A stretch of 64,000 nt of DNA from Stratiolaelaps scimitus (GCA_019614645.1 JABWDB010000012.1:5394001-5458000), one strand, 5' to 3'. Shown: positions 22,196 to 34,600, counted from the first letter of the stretch. Notes: generated by a model not told the origin, from the sequence alone. Made by a program: numbers and translations.

Positions 22196-24372
22196 CTCTG
22201 CCTTAGAGTGTCACTTGGACCCTGTACGAACGCGGCATACTCCCCTGCGGACACTTGTGCTGCCCGCTTTTACCTATCCATTCGGAGGTTCTTCTAAGGG
22301 CTCTCCAGACAGATGCTTCAACCAATGCCAGCCTGTCTCTCCCTCTCTCGTTGTAACCATCGCATTCAGCGTTTGTTGTGTCGTGTCTCCGAGTCTCTGT
22401 CGGCTGACAACAGCAAGGACCCGTGGGTCAGCCGATCGAAGATGAGAGAAAAAAGGAGATGGAGAGTCGGCAACGAGGGCCGCGAAGACGAAATTGACAT
22501 CAACGCCGCGCAGATATTGGCAATATCACCTTCGGAGCTTCGCTTCAAACACACTCGAAAAAAAGTCACACTGCTCGTCTGATTCCGTGATTGCTGCTTC
22601 CGTGGACTGTCGATCGGACGACAGCCTATTCCTTCTCATTGGCCATGCCAGCCGATGCCCAATAGGTATTGTAGAAATGCTCTGTTATCGTGCTGCTGCT
22701 GGTGCGGCGGCTACTGCTGGTGCGGCGGCTCTAGGCTAGTGGGCAGGAGTCTCACCGCACAGACGGACCCTGACACGAACTCTGACCGACCTGTAAAGCG
22801 GGCGGTTGCTTACACAAAACATGAAATATGCTCGAGCTATCGGAGGCGGATGCGGTCCGAAATCTCCGTTCCTGTTTCGTCTCAGCCTCGTTGTCTCCGC
22901 CGCTGTCCGCGCTCAATCGCTAGTCGTCGTGTGCTAGCTAGCCGCATTTGAAATCAGGACGGGTGCTCGGTACGTAGGGGTCTATCCACACAGATACACA
23001 CGTTCATTGATGCCTATTCATTCATAGAAGATTTCGAATGGCCAAGGGCGATCGAATCAGGGGACGACAACACTGAGCGTCCTCATTTCTCGGCGTTCGA
23101 ATGCCGCCATCCTCAATGAATTGAGCCACTCGAAGATCAGTGGATAAACACTCACACACCAGCAGAGGTACGCGAGAGAGAGATACATCGAGGTCACCAG
23201 CAGAGATACGCGAGACAGGTTAGGTTAGCTTGCTAGGGAGAGGTAGCTAGGCTAGGCACTAGTCTAGCGACGAAAGGTAGACGGAGCAGTTGACGGGACA
23301 CCCCAGTCCCGAAATCCTCAGCAATTTCCTTCCTTTCAGTTTTCTTGCCAGAACGTCTCGCGCGGCCGCAGCCGCCACACTCTCGAGTTCGTTGAGCTGC
23401 GGGGACAGGAGCTAAGAGGCAGTTGGGTTCGTTGTCACAATCGCGAGCTGTCTGCATGTCTCCTATGTGTTAGTGTCGTGTAGCGTAGATCACCTCGTGA
23501 TCGTGCTTGCCGCTGCATGTAATCCCTCCAAAGTGGGTCACACTCACTGACACTGCTCACCGTTCACGAATAGGATCTCGTGAGGGGCCGGGGATGCTTT
23601 TGAAGTATTGGTATTTCTTTATGTGTGGCCGTGTGTATGTCTGTGTCGTTCATATAGACTCTGTTGTATCGCTGTCGTTGTCGTCGTACGTGGAAGTGAA
23701 CGCCTTCGAGTCGCCTACTGACATCTATTTATATAGAAGGAGGGGAGCAATGAGAATTGTAATTGCAGAAACACTGTATCACCCTTCCCTATGGTGATTG
23801 CTGATGAATAGACATAACACGCTGGGTAGTGTTTTGGAACGCGGACATATATATCAGGTATACATATCGTAAGGAGATGATGAACAGTTGACATACTCCA
23901 TCGACAGCTACGACCTTGACAACTCGCTGTGACCAGCACCTCTTTAGCAGAGCACTTTGTTCAATCGAATTTTAATCGTTCGTTATTTTTTCTCCCCATC
24001 ATTGATGACAACGAGCTTGAAGACGAGGCATCCTATGAATGAAAAATATCGACAACGCCCACGAAATCGAACGCTTGTACAGTATACGAGCGCAGTACGA
24101 GGCTTCTTTCAGCTTTTGATCCGCGACCCGAAAATTGCCGAAGCAACCGGCTCTCTGCCGTTCCACTGTGAACTCGACGTCCCGCTCTCTTTTCCTCACG
24201 TTCGCCTCCGAGCCGTCGCCCCTCTGCTGAGCCCCCGCGCCATTCCCCAACGTATAATATATATAGCATGTAATACAGACGGCGACCCTCAATGTTCTGT
24301 GTCGTGTCGGATCCGGCCGGCTCCAAAGGGTTCCGTCGAGAAGGCTGGTTTCAAACGTCACAAGGAACGGGC

Positions 24373-24392
24373 GAGAGAGAGAGAGAGAGAGA
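24373..24392. repeat. (GA)10 microsatellite
   Basis: An uninterrupted GA run in the GC-rich belt. Confidence 0.9.
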
Positions 24393-24517
24393 TAGAGAAA
24401 AGCAACGAACGAAATAGCAAAATGAAGAATTGAGACGACGTTGAAGCGGCGGCGGCGTTCCCCTATTTCAGGGTGGCGGCCGCTGCCGTCAATGTCACCA
24501 CCGCCGACCTAGCTAGA

Positions 24518-24533
24518 CCCCCCCCCCCCCCCC
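24518..24533. repeat. poly-C run of 16
   Basis: Sixteen C in a row, followed by GG. The length is prone to assembly error. Confidence 0.9.
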
Positions 24534-25420
24534 GGCCTCCCGGGTAGCTCTGGGCTCTTGCGGTTTTCCCACATTATTTCTCACCAACGGCTCCTCACAA
24601 GCAGCGTTACCCACAACGTTAGCGTTGCGACGGCAGAATGTTGCGTTCATCCGTTGAATCCGCCGACCAGGCCATCAACTCGCTCCTGGCACGCACATCA
24701 GGCTCAGCCGCCAGATCCCATTGTGTGTGTCGGCTTCTCTCTCCCTCCCTCGCTCTCTCTCTCTGTAGCTTCGTGTCTATCTATCGCTTCTTCTTTTACT
24801 CTGTCCACCTCCGTCTCTTTCTCCTCTCGAGGTAGAGGCTGAGATTTAAAATTCTTGTCGCGTCCTCACGAAAGAGCGAGCGAGCGAGAGAGAAACCAAC
24901 ATGGAACAACGCAATGCTACGATGTCGCGTAGCGGATCACGGTGCGACCGAGAGGAATGAAAAGAGAGAGGTTTCAGAACACTACCACCGGCGGCGTGCG
25001 AGGAAGAGAGTGGGATGTAACGTGAAGACCGACCATGGTCATGGCTACGTTGGTGGAGAAGGTAGCTGACCCCGGAGGGCGGGACGGGGAGTCTTGCCTT
25101 GCTCTCCCTTCGCAATGTCTACAGGAACGAAGCCGTTTGATCAAGTTGTGCCTTCGTGCGTGCGGTTCCGCAGGCGGTACGAGGACACCGACGTCACTGA
25201 AGTGGTTTGACACAAATTCAAAAGGTCCCGCCAGATCGATCGCGGAGGTGTTGAAGTTGGGAGAGTTCACTGTGCGCGCAGAATGAATTGGTGCAATGTG
25301 CAGTGCTAGCGGAAGTTGTCGATTGAGGGGAAGAAATCATTTAGGTTCGAATGACAATTAGCTGTTTATAAATTAAACTGTTTCTTTGTTGCACACGAAG
25401 TGTGCAGTTACTCACACCTT

Positions 25421-25485
25421 GGAACTTGAACCGGCGTTCTCCGCCGTTGACGGTCTGACTTTTAGCCGTCTAAGCCGCGAAAAGG
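25421..25485 (-). other. tRNA-like sequence with A-box and B-box, possible SINE head or tRNA pseudogene
   Basis: On the minus strand CGGCTTAGACGG resembles the Pol III A box, and about 33 nt later GGTTCAAGTTCC resembles the B box, which is the spacing found in tRNAs. Between them GTCAGAC and CGGCGGAGAACGCCG resemble the anticodon and variable region of tRNA-derived repeats. The D, anticodon and T stems do not pair well, so it is not a working tRNA gene. Confidence 0.4.
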
Positions 25486-25846
25486 CTAATTCTAGTAGAA
25501 GTAGTTCTCAACCGTTTATGCAGAGATAGGGACACCTGTCCGATTCTGTTTGCGCGTGGTACAAATTGTGACTGATCACATTGGCTGACATTTTGACAAA
25601 TCGCACAGGCGGTCAGAGGTCATAAAACAGCGAGACCCGCGACTTTTTAAACCCGTTACAATATACTGAGGTTCATATTACAACACTTTCCTTCCAGGCG
25701 CGCTGGGATCGCCATGACGTGGCCGGGTTCCTTAAGCGAATCTTCGGGAGAATCGTTCATATCGGCTATTCGGGCACTGCCCCGCTAGGTAGCGTCAGCG
25801 ACAGACGTTCAAAAGTCACGCGTGTCCACGTCCTGAAAGGGCTCCG

Positions 25847-25925
25847 TATATAATAGCTCCACCACTCTTTCGATCATCGCCTTCTCTACAGTAAAAATGT
25901 CTGCGGGTTGCTGGAACTAAGCCGG
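25847..25925 (+). promoter_or_regulatory. orphan TATA plus initiator-like site
   Basis: TATATAA at 25847-25853 is followed by GATCATC with A at 25876, a spacing of 29 nt. The first ATG (25897) opens only a 7-codon ORF (MSAGCWN). No following exon is recognised. Confidence 0.25.
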
Positions 25926-26623
25926 CGTTTACGAACCTTTTTTTTGCATTTTAGGCGAACGACGCGGCGTTAAATAGGGATTGAACAAAGTACAAGCTTG
26001 ATTGATACTAATTATAATCGATATTTCTTTTGAAATTTGCGAATAATTAGCCGTGTGCAGAAAATTCCTTTGAGTTGGAGGCGGGCCCCCCTCCCTCCGC
26101 GATTCGAATGACAAGAGCCCAACTTATTACAATTAAACGATTGAGTCTATTTCTTCCGGCTATTCCGCGCTATTAGGTTATCATATGCGCAGCCGTGAAT
26201 CGATTCAATAATCAGAGTTGACGCTGAACCTCCTCTTGGCAAGCCTCTGCCGTGAATAGTGCGCACCCAATGAGCCCGTCCATACCACGGCGGAGGCAGA
26301 TCCTCAATCCTCGATTCTCACTGCTCTAGCAATAGGATTCAAGCGGAAAATGTATGCAAGATTTCAATAGCTATGCTGGTGTCGACCTGCATTTCACGAT
26401 TGAATCTGCTGCAGCCTTGAGACGCACGACCGGTGCAAGTGTCGGGAGGGCGTTTAGCGGATGCATGCAAAAGATAGTGCATTGTGATATTCCTTTGTGT
26501 CTGAGTCCTCTTTGCTTACGTATAGGCTCCAGTATCTATGTGGTCAAAACACAACGATTGATAACCTAATCTTCGTGTCGACCAGACTTTCATAATATCG
26601 ACTATAATTTATTTAGTAAAATT

Positions 26624-26625
<2 letters not shown>

Positions 26626-26654
<29 letters not shown>
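26626..26654. repeat. (TAA)n microsatellite
   Basis: About nine TAA units. On the minus strand it forms a (TTA)n tail to the SINE-like sequence next to it. Confidence 0.9.
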
Positions 26655-26800
26655 CATATATAAACATGTTTAAACCAAACCCATATATAGATAAATGAGC
26701 CTTCTCTATTCCACACAATGGGTGTCGAATCCCAGGCTTGAACCAGCGACCCCTGGCTATTCTGGTACTCGCATTGCGTATTTAATATAATAATAATAGG
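26655..26800 (-). mobile_element. candidate tRNA-related SINE with (TTA)n tail
   Basis: Read on the minus strand, the block has two B-box-like segments (GGTTCAAGCC and GATTCGACACC, the latter flanked by TGGG/CCCA arms) and then about 80 nt that end in a (TTA)n run. The order, tRNA-like promoter then body then simple repeat tail, is that of SINEs. Only one copy is recognised here, so the call is tentative. Confidence 0.35.
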
Positions 26801-28101
26801 TGTTAAATTCTGCGCATATCCCAAACTCAACCAGTGATAATATTCGTCAATAGTATGTGACGCAGTGATGAGACATCACTATCAAAACGTTGTAATCATA
26901 TCAGAACCATCTGAAACGAGGTAGGAAGAGAATGGCCAGATAACCCGTACTTTGGTTATTCGGTTAAAGCAGCAGCTCTCTAACGCTTACGCCCCTACGG
27001 CGACTCGTCCTGGTCGCCCACGTCCGGTGAACCCTACCGAAATTGAAACGTTCACCGGTCATGTTTTGAAGGCAGGAACACAAGCACACAGACGCACACC
27101 TCAATCTCACATCGTGTCATTTCAATAAAGAGCAGACTTCAAAACTACACACGTGGAGCGATTGCTGTCGGCCGCGATTCGTGTCTGCTACCGGTTATTT
27201 TCTTTTAGTTGTTGCCGCTTCTTGAAGCGATTTGACATCTGATGTCGTCTTTGAAGTTTCCCAAGTATCATGACCAGTCCGTGTCGATGACAAACGAAGC
27301 GCGCCGTGAAGCCTGATGAAGTCGGCGCGTACTTTCGTTAGAGAAACAAGCGGCGTTTTGACAGATGAGACGTAACAGTCTCACCTCCCGAGGCCGAGGT
27401 CCTGAAAGCGGCCGGCTTCAGGTAGGTGAGAAAAGGTGAAGGGGAGGGTGTGATGACACGATGTCAAGTGACGTGTTAGAAGTCGAGATGGGGCCGAATT
27501 TTTGCTTGTAGGACTGGCGTGGAAGTCGCACCGCCTCTTCGGGCCTATTGGGTCGCCACCCTTCCGCTGTTGCCTATTGATATAAATGTCAAGTGCTTGT
27601 CAAACAGCTACAGGAATATTATTATTATTGAATGGCTAACGGTGCTCTGTTATTGGTCACGTTGTATGAATGAATACAATGCCTGCAGCGACAACAAAAG
27701 CAAAGATGTATTTCTGTTTATACCGAAAAAAAATCCTCCTGTACGCGTTTGTCCATTTCCTCTACTGGCGTCCTCTTCGCAGACATTTGCGAGTTCGCCA
27801 AAGACATTTATTATACCCGTATCTATCTCATACCACCAAACAAATTCATGTAACAATAGATGTAAGCATTTCAATGAGGCAACAACACCGCCCTGCCCAT
27901 TTTTCATCCACTGGACGAGCGCGGTAATCGTTCCTTTCCTGTTCTCCACTAGTCTGCGTTGTAATTCAAAATTCGAATTTCCCGAACATGTTCAATATAT
28001 CAGGACACACAGATCCCATCCTTCGACACACACAAATCGCCAGCCCAAACACACCAAACTCCACCTTCTGCTCAGGCGACATCTCCTCCATGTGCATGCA
28101 A
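26800..28101. other. no recognised gene
   Basis: The longest ORF (27519-28163, 214 codons) has no domain, no signal and runs into the minisatellite. I do not call it a gene. The part after about 27950 is rich in C and A. Confidence 0.45.
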
Positions 28102-28331
28102 CCACGTTTTCCTTTAAAGTTCTTCCACGTTTTCCTTTAAAGTCCTTCCACGTTTTCCTTTAAAGTCCTTCCACGTTTTCCTTTAAAGTCCTTCCACGTT
28201 TTCCTTTAAAGTTCTTCCACGTTTTCCTTTAAACTCCTTCCACGATTTCCTTTAAACTCCTTCCACGTTTTCCCTTAAAGTCCTTCCACGTTTTCCTTTA
28301 AAGTCCTTCCACGTTTTCCTTTAAAGTCCTT
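28102..28331. repeat. 23-bp minisatellite, 10 copies
   Basis: Ten consecutive units, all exactly 23 bp, each beginning CCACG and ending in CTT, with the core TTTTCCTTTAAA. Units 1 and 5 carry TTCTT, units 6 and 7 carry AACTCC, unit 7 has CGATTT and unit 8 has TCCCTTAAA. There is no length change in any unit. The unit is not a multiple of three, so it is unlikely to be coding. Confidence 0.97.
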
Positions 28332-28841
28332 CCGTTCAAACCATCATATATCCGTAAGCGTACAATCATAGATTCGTGTCAACAAACAGACACACAGGGG
28401 AAACTTTCCCGAATCTCGAAGTTGGTTCTCAACCGCGACCTGTTAACATTGCATTGGTCGCCCCTGAACGTACGTCCCTTCGCCTCCAAACATCCCGCTC
28501 GTCTTTGCTATCGAACGCTATGTGCCGCTGCTCTCCACGGCGAAGCAACGTGACGGTCTCCGCGTCGATTTGCTATTTTGTTCTCATCCCTGCTGGCTGC
28601 TGCTGCACGCGCTCTGTGTCGTTCGCTTCGTGTCGTCGTTGTTCATAATCTCGACAAAAGGAACGAGGCAGGGCAAGCGGAACAGATGTGAAAGTGCCCT
28701 GCCACGAGCCTTTTCTTGCCACTCTGATTTCCCCGTGCATTTGTCGGCCCGCGGTGGTCTTTTACGGCTCGGCTCTTCCGCGGCCTCCGTCCGACACGCT
28801 GCGTGGGGGATGCTGCCTCCCCCGAACGACTCCCGGCTGCT

Positions 28842-28860
28842 GCAGCAGCAGCAGCAGCAG
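28842..28860. repeat. (CAG)n trinucleotide run
   Basis: About six CAG units. Confidence 0.9.
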
Positions 28861-30480
28861 CGGGGCAACGAGGCGAGAGCCCTGGAGAGAAGAGCCCGAC
28901 GTGTCGCTCGCCGCCGCAGCAACCCACCGCCAGGGACATCGTTTCTCTCGTGATTGGAGATGGGAGCGCCATTAGCAAGTTACAACCGCTAGAGCTACTT
29001 GCGCGGGCTGCACAAGTCGGTGCCGTGCGTCCATCGTCGTTGTCGTCTCTCGTTCTCTCCCTCTCGGTCGCTCTATTTGCTACCAGTCATTCGAACAGGA
29101 ACGTTCCGAGGAAAGTTCGCACATACGGAAATGCGTGCACCCTGCTCCCACGACGTAGCACCACCTCGCAAGAGCAGGTGGGGCCGGGCCATCCAGGCAG
29201 TGCATTGCGGCTGCTGCTAGCATGGTGGGTCAGGCGCGCGCTAGCCCGACGCTGCCGTGGATTCCCCAGAGGGCAATTCAGCTTGCAGTTGTAGTAGTTG
29301 TAGTTGTACGCTCCAGTAAATCATGCAGGACGAGGTGTGTATCCGAAGCTCTCACTGCGGCTGTACCTCGAGTTTTCTCTCTGCTAGCTCACTGTCCTGA
29401 TGCAGTCATAACGAGTTCCTTTGCGGGATGTCCCTTCTCTCTTCAACTCCCTCCCAAAACACGTACTGCCACCATGCAGGTAAGCGGAGATCAGTGAACA
29501 TTGTGACGATCAGGAGCTTTTCGTTCTTTCGTCGAGAAGTGGTCTCTCCCTGACCACCTTCCTGAGAAACGCATCGCACTCCTCTTCAATGCTTTCTTGC
29601 TTCAATTCCGTGAGCCAGAAAAGTGTTCGGGATATCTGCCCCATTTAGCGCGACGTCTGCCTTACCCACTGCCTCAGGTTCTTCAGGTGTGGTCCTTATT
29701 TCTCACACAGGGTAAAGGGGAGAGGACGAATGAGCAGCGTTTCGCACGTAACCGAAAAACGTGAGCGACCACGCAAGGCAACGTAAAACGAGAGCTGAGA
29801 CGGCACAGAGGATGTAGCGCAATCCCAAAGTGCACCGAATTCGTGCTCAAGTGAACGACGGTCAGAGGCACCGGGCTGCGTTCCGCCACCGGCTTCGACA
29901 ACAAGAGCACAAGGTACTCCTCGTTTGCATTTCTGAAACGCACTGTCCAGTCATTCGTACTGTTGTGATTCCCTCCGGTGACATCGTCCCCCCACCGAGG
30001 CTCCCCTCCGACCGGCGGGGCTCACATTGAATGCCACTGTTCGTCGAGGTGGCCAGGACCTCAGGGGTCCCCGCGGCCATCCGCTCTTGAGGCCTTTTCC
30101 GCGAATGGGCAGTCTCCGACTAGACAGCTGTGGGCAGCGAAAGTTAGTGACCCAAAAACGTCAGCGTTCCTGGACCCTCCCCACTCAGCCACGTTGAAAC
30201 TAGCGAGTAATATAGGTCGAGGGGACTTCGCTCTGGCAACTTCTTACGGGTGACACGCAAAAGTGCAAAGGAGGGACAAAAGACGACGTAAAAAAAAGGC
30301 AAAAAGAAAGCGGCCACTCAGCTCTTGCTGTAGTGAGCACTCGCCTCCATGGTACAGGGATTAGAGAAAGGTTGTTGTGAACACTCGAGTCATTGTACAA
30401 CATAACGGCTATCTAATTCAGCCGGTGAACACCTTGGATTATATGCAACTGTTTCTTGTCTGTGGCAAATCAGATGTTTC

Positions 30481-30484
<4 letters not shown>

Positions 30485-30512
<28 letters not shown>
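30485..30512. repeat. (AT)14 microsatellite
   Basis: An uninterrupted AT alternation. Confidence 0.9.
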
Positions 30513-30514
<2 letters not shown>

Positions 30515-30787
30515 TTCTGGCCATTAAGGTCATTTAAATTGACGTTGGACACATAACTAATATATAGCTTATTTAAATGACTGAAGGTCCCCATTCAGTA
30601 CTAGTTTGCAAAAGGTTCCTGCCATCGTTGATACAATACGCAGGTAACACAATCATTCGGACCAAGAGAATTATTCGTAAAAGCTCTCCTAGACACCTGA
30701 ACGTCGCGTTGCTTACGGCAAACCAAACCGGGTCGTTAGTATGGTAAAGCAGTGATCTTAAATAAACCGTCCGAGATATCTTCGGAT

Positions 30788-30880
30788 GATTTCAATTCAA
30801 TTCAAAAACACCTTTATTATTAACAAAGTGGAGCTATACAGCTGGTTTACAAAAAATTGTTAGAATACAGTACAGGCATT
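30788..30880 (-). mobile_element. retroposon 3' end with (TTGAA)n tail
   Basis: Read on the minus strand it ends AATAATAAAGGTGTTTT and then TTGAATTGAATTGAA, a short pentamer tail typical of non-LTR retrotransposon 3' ends. There is no coding part. It lies next to the unrelated SINE-like tail at 30913. Confidence 0.45.
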
Positions 30881-30912
30881 CGTATCTCTAACCATTCGTC
30901 TGGCTCGAAAAG

Positions 30913-30983
30913 AAGGTAAAGGTAAAGGCTTTATTGGTTTATTAAAGGAGCTGCAATTTTATAATGCTTAAGCTCTCTTATAT
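30913..30983 (-). mobile_element. SINE-like repeat tail, copy B
   Basis: On the minus strand it reads GAGCTTAAGCATTATAAAAT, then TGCAGCTCCTTTAATAAACC, AATAAAG and CCTTTACCTTTACC. This is the best-preserved tail of the family, with a short tandem TTTACC end. Confidence 0.75.
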
Positions 30984-33900
30984 GTCACACACATATTGTT
31001 GATTCGTTCGTGAATTGTACTGATGGCACAGTTTGTCCACTCCGCAGATAATTTGGCCTATGGGCGTAGTTCCATATAGTTACGCGTCCCGTCATATAGC
31101 AACATCCTTTCCAGCCGACGAAAACAGATAGAAACATCCTTCTAATGAGGTTATGTGTGACACCATCCGTACTGTTGCTTCCGACGACAGCTAAATTTCC
31201 TCCGGACCAAGAAATCTGCCTCCATTCATAATTCAAGCTCGAAGACCCTCCAGTCATCGTACCCCCCAGCCGATGTCTTCCCGCCTCTAGGCCATTCTCC
31301 GTACGAGACGCGATCCAGGATGACGACTTTCTCCCCTGCCACGTTCGTTCTGTATCTTCTTTCAGTCGTTTAGCCAATATTATCACCATCGTCGTGGTCG
31401 TCATCAGGACCATTGTCATCGTCGTTCAACCGAAGTTTGAATTCTCAACGTACCGCGCTACTGGCTGATCCCGCTGCCGGTAGCAGCGCCGGTGTAAACG
31501 GCGGACGCTCGCCTCGTCGAGCGCTCGACGCTCAACCGAATTTACGATAATTCCCAGAGAGAAAGTTATGAGGGACTTATCTCGTCTCTGCGAGGCCGAT
31601 GCCAGTTCCGACTAAGGCCGCACGCATCGGTCCTAGCCGGCCTCTTCGTCGAGGAGTGGATTTATCAAGGCGAAGAGATCTCGAGGTTTCCCGAGCCGCG
31701 GTCAGTTAGCGCGGTCCGGCGCAACACCCCGAAGTGGCTTAACATCGGTGTGAACTCAATGATCACAAAGCGGCCCATAGAGGCAGAGGCACCAACTAGG
31801 CGTCGGCCGGCGATTAAAAGCAGTTGCCTGAGTTAGCAAGGGGGGTCGAACGATGTGAATTGGGGGATCGAGCGGCAGCGGTAGTGACAGCGGTGGTAGC
31901 GTAGCTGTGAATCGAATGAGTTGAGTAGTCAAAATAGTCGAATCAACAGAGGGAAAATATATGTCGAGGTATTGGCCTTTACTATTTCTTTGCGCACACT
32001 CGCCGGCAATCATAGATCTCCCCTCTCGTGCTCATTGATTAGGAGAGATGAAGCGAGTCGTCGTCGACAGTTGGCACAGTTTAATCATGAGATTTAACGT
32101 TGAGAAGAACGAGTTGACGAGAGGAGTGTGACCAGTCGTATAGTGGATGGCATCAGCAAGCTTGCCATGTATTTCGGGCCTTTAGATGGGTCTCTCTCTG
32201 TTCAGATTATTCGTGTAGATGAGAAATAATCAAGTCATGAGCAGGGCGGCACAAATCGGTCCCTCGATGACCGATTTGAAATTTTCTGTCAATTTTTCCC
32301 TTCGCAGCCAAACGATGAAGGAGGACTGCGGGAGAAAGCTGTATATCGAAACAGAATCGTGTTGATTTCTTTCCGACGATTTAAGCCTTTCGTCGACGTC
32401 CTCATGGGCTCTCGTGAGTCATACGTTTTTTTCACCTCTGTTGATGTGGCTGGCAACTATCAGCTTCGTCCTACAGCCTATTGGACCTCAAGTCTTAGAG
32501 CTTCTGACGTCAACAAAGCAGAACTCCCGATCTACGACATGACGAGAACGATACAGCCGTCACCCATTACCGGTTGACCGACCCCGTCCGAAAGTCCGAC
32601 CTCTACGCTGTGTCAGTCTGTGTCTCCGTCAGAGCGGGACAGAGACATGTTGGCGCTCTTGTTTACAACCTCTCGATCTGGCCCAGTCATCTAGACAGCA
32701 AACAGACGGACAGACAAACAAACAAAGGGTCGCAATGATGGGCCGCTTTATTTGCGAAATGAGTCGCACTTCATTAAGCCCTTCGCCCGCTCAGCGAACA
32801 CCGGCACCGCCACCACCTTTAATTTATAGAGCTCCTATCAGGACCACCTATCTTCTGCCTATTATCGCTGTTGGAGGTTAAGCGATTACTATCGCCTCCG
32901 GAGGGCGTCGGCTGGTGAGGTCTCTCTCTCTCTCTCTATATCTCTCCCAAGAGAGAGGAGAGAGAGAGAGAGAAAAAGGGAGATCCAATCAGACCAGAAA
33001 CGGCCCAGCAAGACGATGCAGCATCGCTGAGTTTCTCTGCGAGTTTGCCTCGGTGGAAACGTCACTGACGTGAGCATTCGCCGCAGAATGACGCGGCCCA
33101 CTATTTGGTTCGTGTGTATTTATGCGTAAGCAGCAACAATCCAAAGTGAGAATATGAGATCGACCATCTCATGTGGGTGGTCGAATCAAACCGAGAGACG
33201 GGGCAGGGCGAAGCGGAAGCGAGCGGCTGCCGACCCTCCATTGTTTGCTTATGGCAAATGCAAATTTAGCTAATTGGTGTGAAGCGATGGGTGGGCTTCT
33301 GCGAGAGGTGCCATAGAGATCAAAGAAGAAGCTGACCACCAGATTTTTTTAATGAACCTTGTTGTTCGTGTTCCATCTGCACTAACGAATTCATGTTCTG
33401 ACGGCCCATGTCGCCAGCCGCTGTTGGACGCTGATGAAGCGGCCGTATACAGCTGGCCTCCCCGTCAAGTCTCGATTTGGAAGGTTGCGTTAGTTCCTAT
33501 ATTGGACATGTTCTAACCGACTGAGAGGTCCTCGGACGTCCAAAGAACCTTTTTATGTGTACATATAATTCATAATTAAATTTATAATTATATTGGTATT
33601 TTGTTCAATATCTGTACATCTTACAGGTCGCTATACAGTTGCCTGATTCTATGCGCTATCCGAGATTTCAAAACATTATTTGTAAAACATTCGTGAATCT
33701 TCAGTGTTGTCCTTCAGAAAATACCAGAAGGACTGATCAGATCGACTCCTTCAATGCTACAGCGCGTGGCAGCTGGCTGATGAACTGATTTCGAATGTCC
33801 CTCATTAGCGTCGACGTGAATTTGAATGGGAAGACACCCACCATGACGGATCGAGAATTACTCAAAAATAAATTCTCTGGCGATATTCTTAGCCTTAAAC

Positions 33901-34600
33901 ATTTCATGTGTACAGTAAAGGTGCCTTTGGGTATTGCTTCGTACGACGGGAGCTGCTGATTTGTGCGATATGCACAGATGAGAAGAGGTCTTTAAAAACA
34001 TCATCTATTTGAGTGCCATCAGTAATCTTCAGAGCGCCTTCATTTAAGCTGAGTATAGATAAGCAAGCGAGCTGCTGTCCTGTTTGTCCTGGATGTTAAG
34101 TCGGTAACATCGTGAAGTGATCCAACTCGGAACCAGCTTTGTCAAAACATGAAGAGGTGAGATTCGCTCAGACAAACTTAACTAGAGGACGAAATGTTTG
34201 GCTCCTTTAAAGTGCTACTGGAAATATGTAGGAACAACTCATATATAAGGCTAAAATGCGTATTCACCTGGTTTTCGATAGTCATCATTAGGCTTAATCT
34301 TCGACCACTACAGCAATCTATGCTCCTGCCTCAAGCAATAGTGATATATTTCAACTTCAACAGACTGGTTGTATTTCTAGCATTCGACTTCAAGAACGTA
34401 GTCAGAAAATAAATTTCTGTTTAAATATAATAGTATGTTTCCTATTAGATACCGGACAGAGTCCTCTTGGAGACGTCCAATTCAAATGTGCACTTGGTGA
34501 CATACGAGATTACAGGCGGTAAGCGTTCATAGGGAGAAAAATCCTCGGGGAAAAAAAATGATACAGTATCATGCTCTTCACCTTTGTGTCGTTCCGGCAG
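30984..34600. other. no recognised gene
   Basis: ORFs such as 30985-31419 (minus, 144 codons) show no motif. There is a CT/GA hairpin at 32921-32973. GC content is high until about 33.5 kb and then falls. Confidence 0.4.
32921..32973. repeat. (CT)n ... (GA)n inverted microsatellite
   Basis: A CT run (about 32921-32937) and a GA run (about 32950-32973) face each other across about 12 bases, so the transcript or single strand could fold into a long hairpin. Confidence 0.8.

Larger units (their letters stand above)
19000..25300. other. GC-rich belt with low-complexity ORFs, no recognised gene
   Basis: GC content is clearly higher than in the flanks. Several ORFs contain biased sequence, such as the Ser/Glu-rich then poly-proline ORF at 19577-19846. 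None shows a domain or a splice context I can defend. The belt could hold 5' UTR exons or a non-coding transcript. It includes a C16 run (24518-24533), (GA)n runs and a compound (TA)n(GA)n repeat (22158-22195). Confidence 0.4.
28332..30780. other. GC-rich belt, no recognised gene
   Basis: It contains a (CAG)6 run at 28842-28860 that is read as poly-Gln, poly-Ala or poly-Ser in different frames, giving overlapping ORFs on both strands (up to 163 codons). None has a recognisable domain. An (AT)14 microsatellite lies at 30485-30512. Confidence 0.4.

Noticed and set aside
27519..28163. 214-codon ORF
   Set aside because: No domain or signal, odd composition, and it ends inside a 23-bp minisatellite whose unit breaks the frame.
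28803..29294. 163-codon ORF with poly-Ala
   Set aside because: Driven by the (CAG)n run, with equally long ORFs in other frames and on the other strand.
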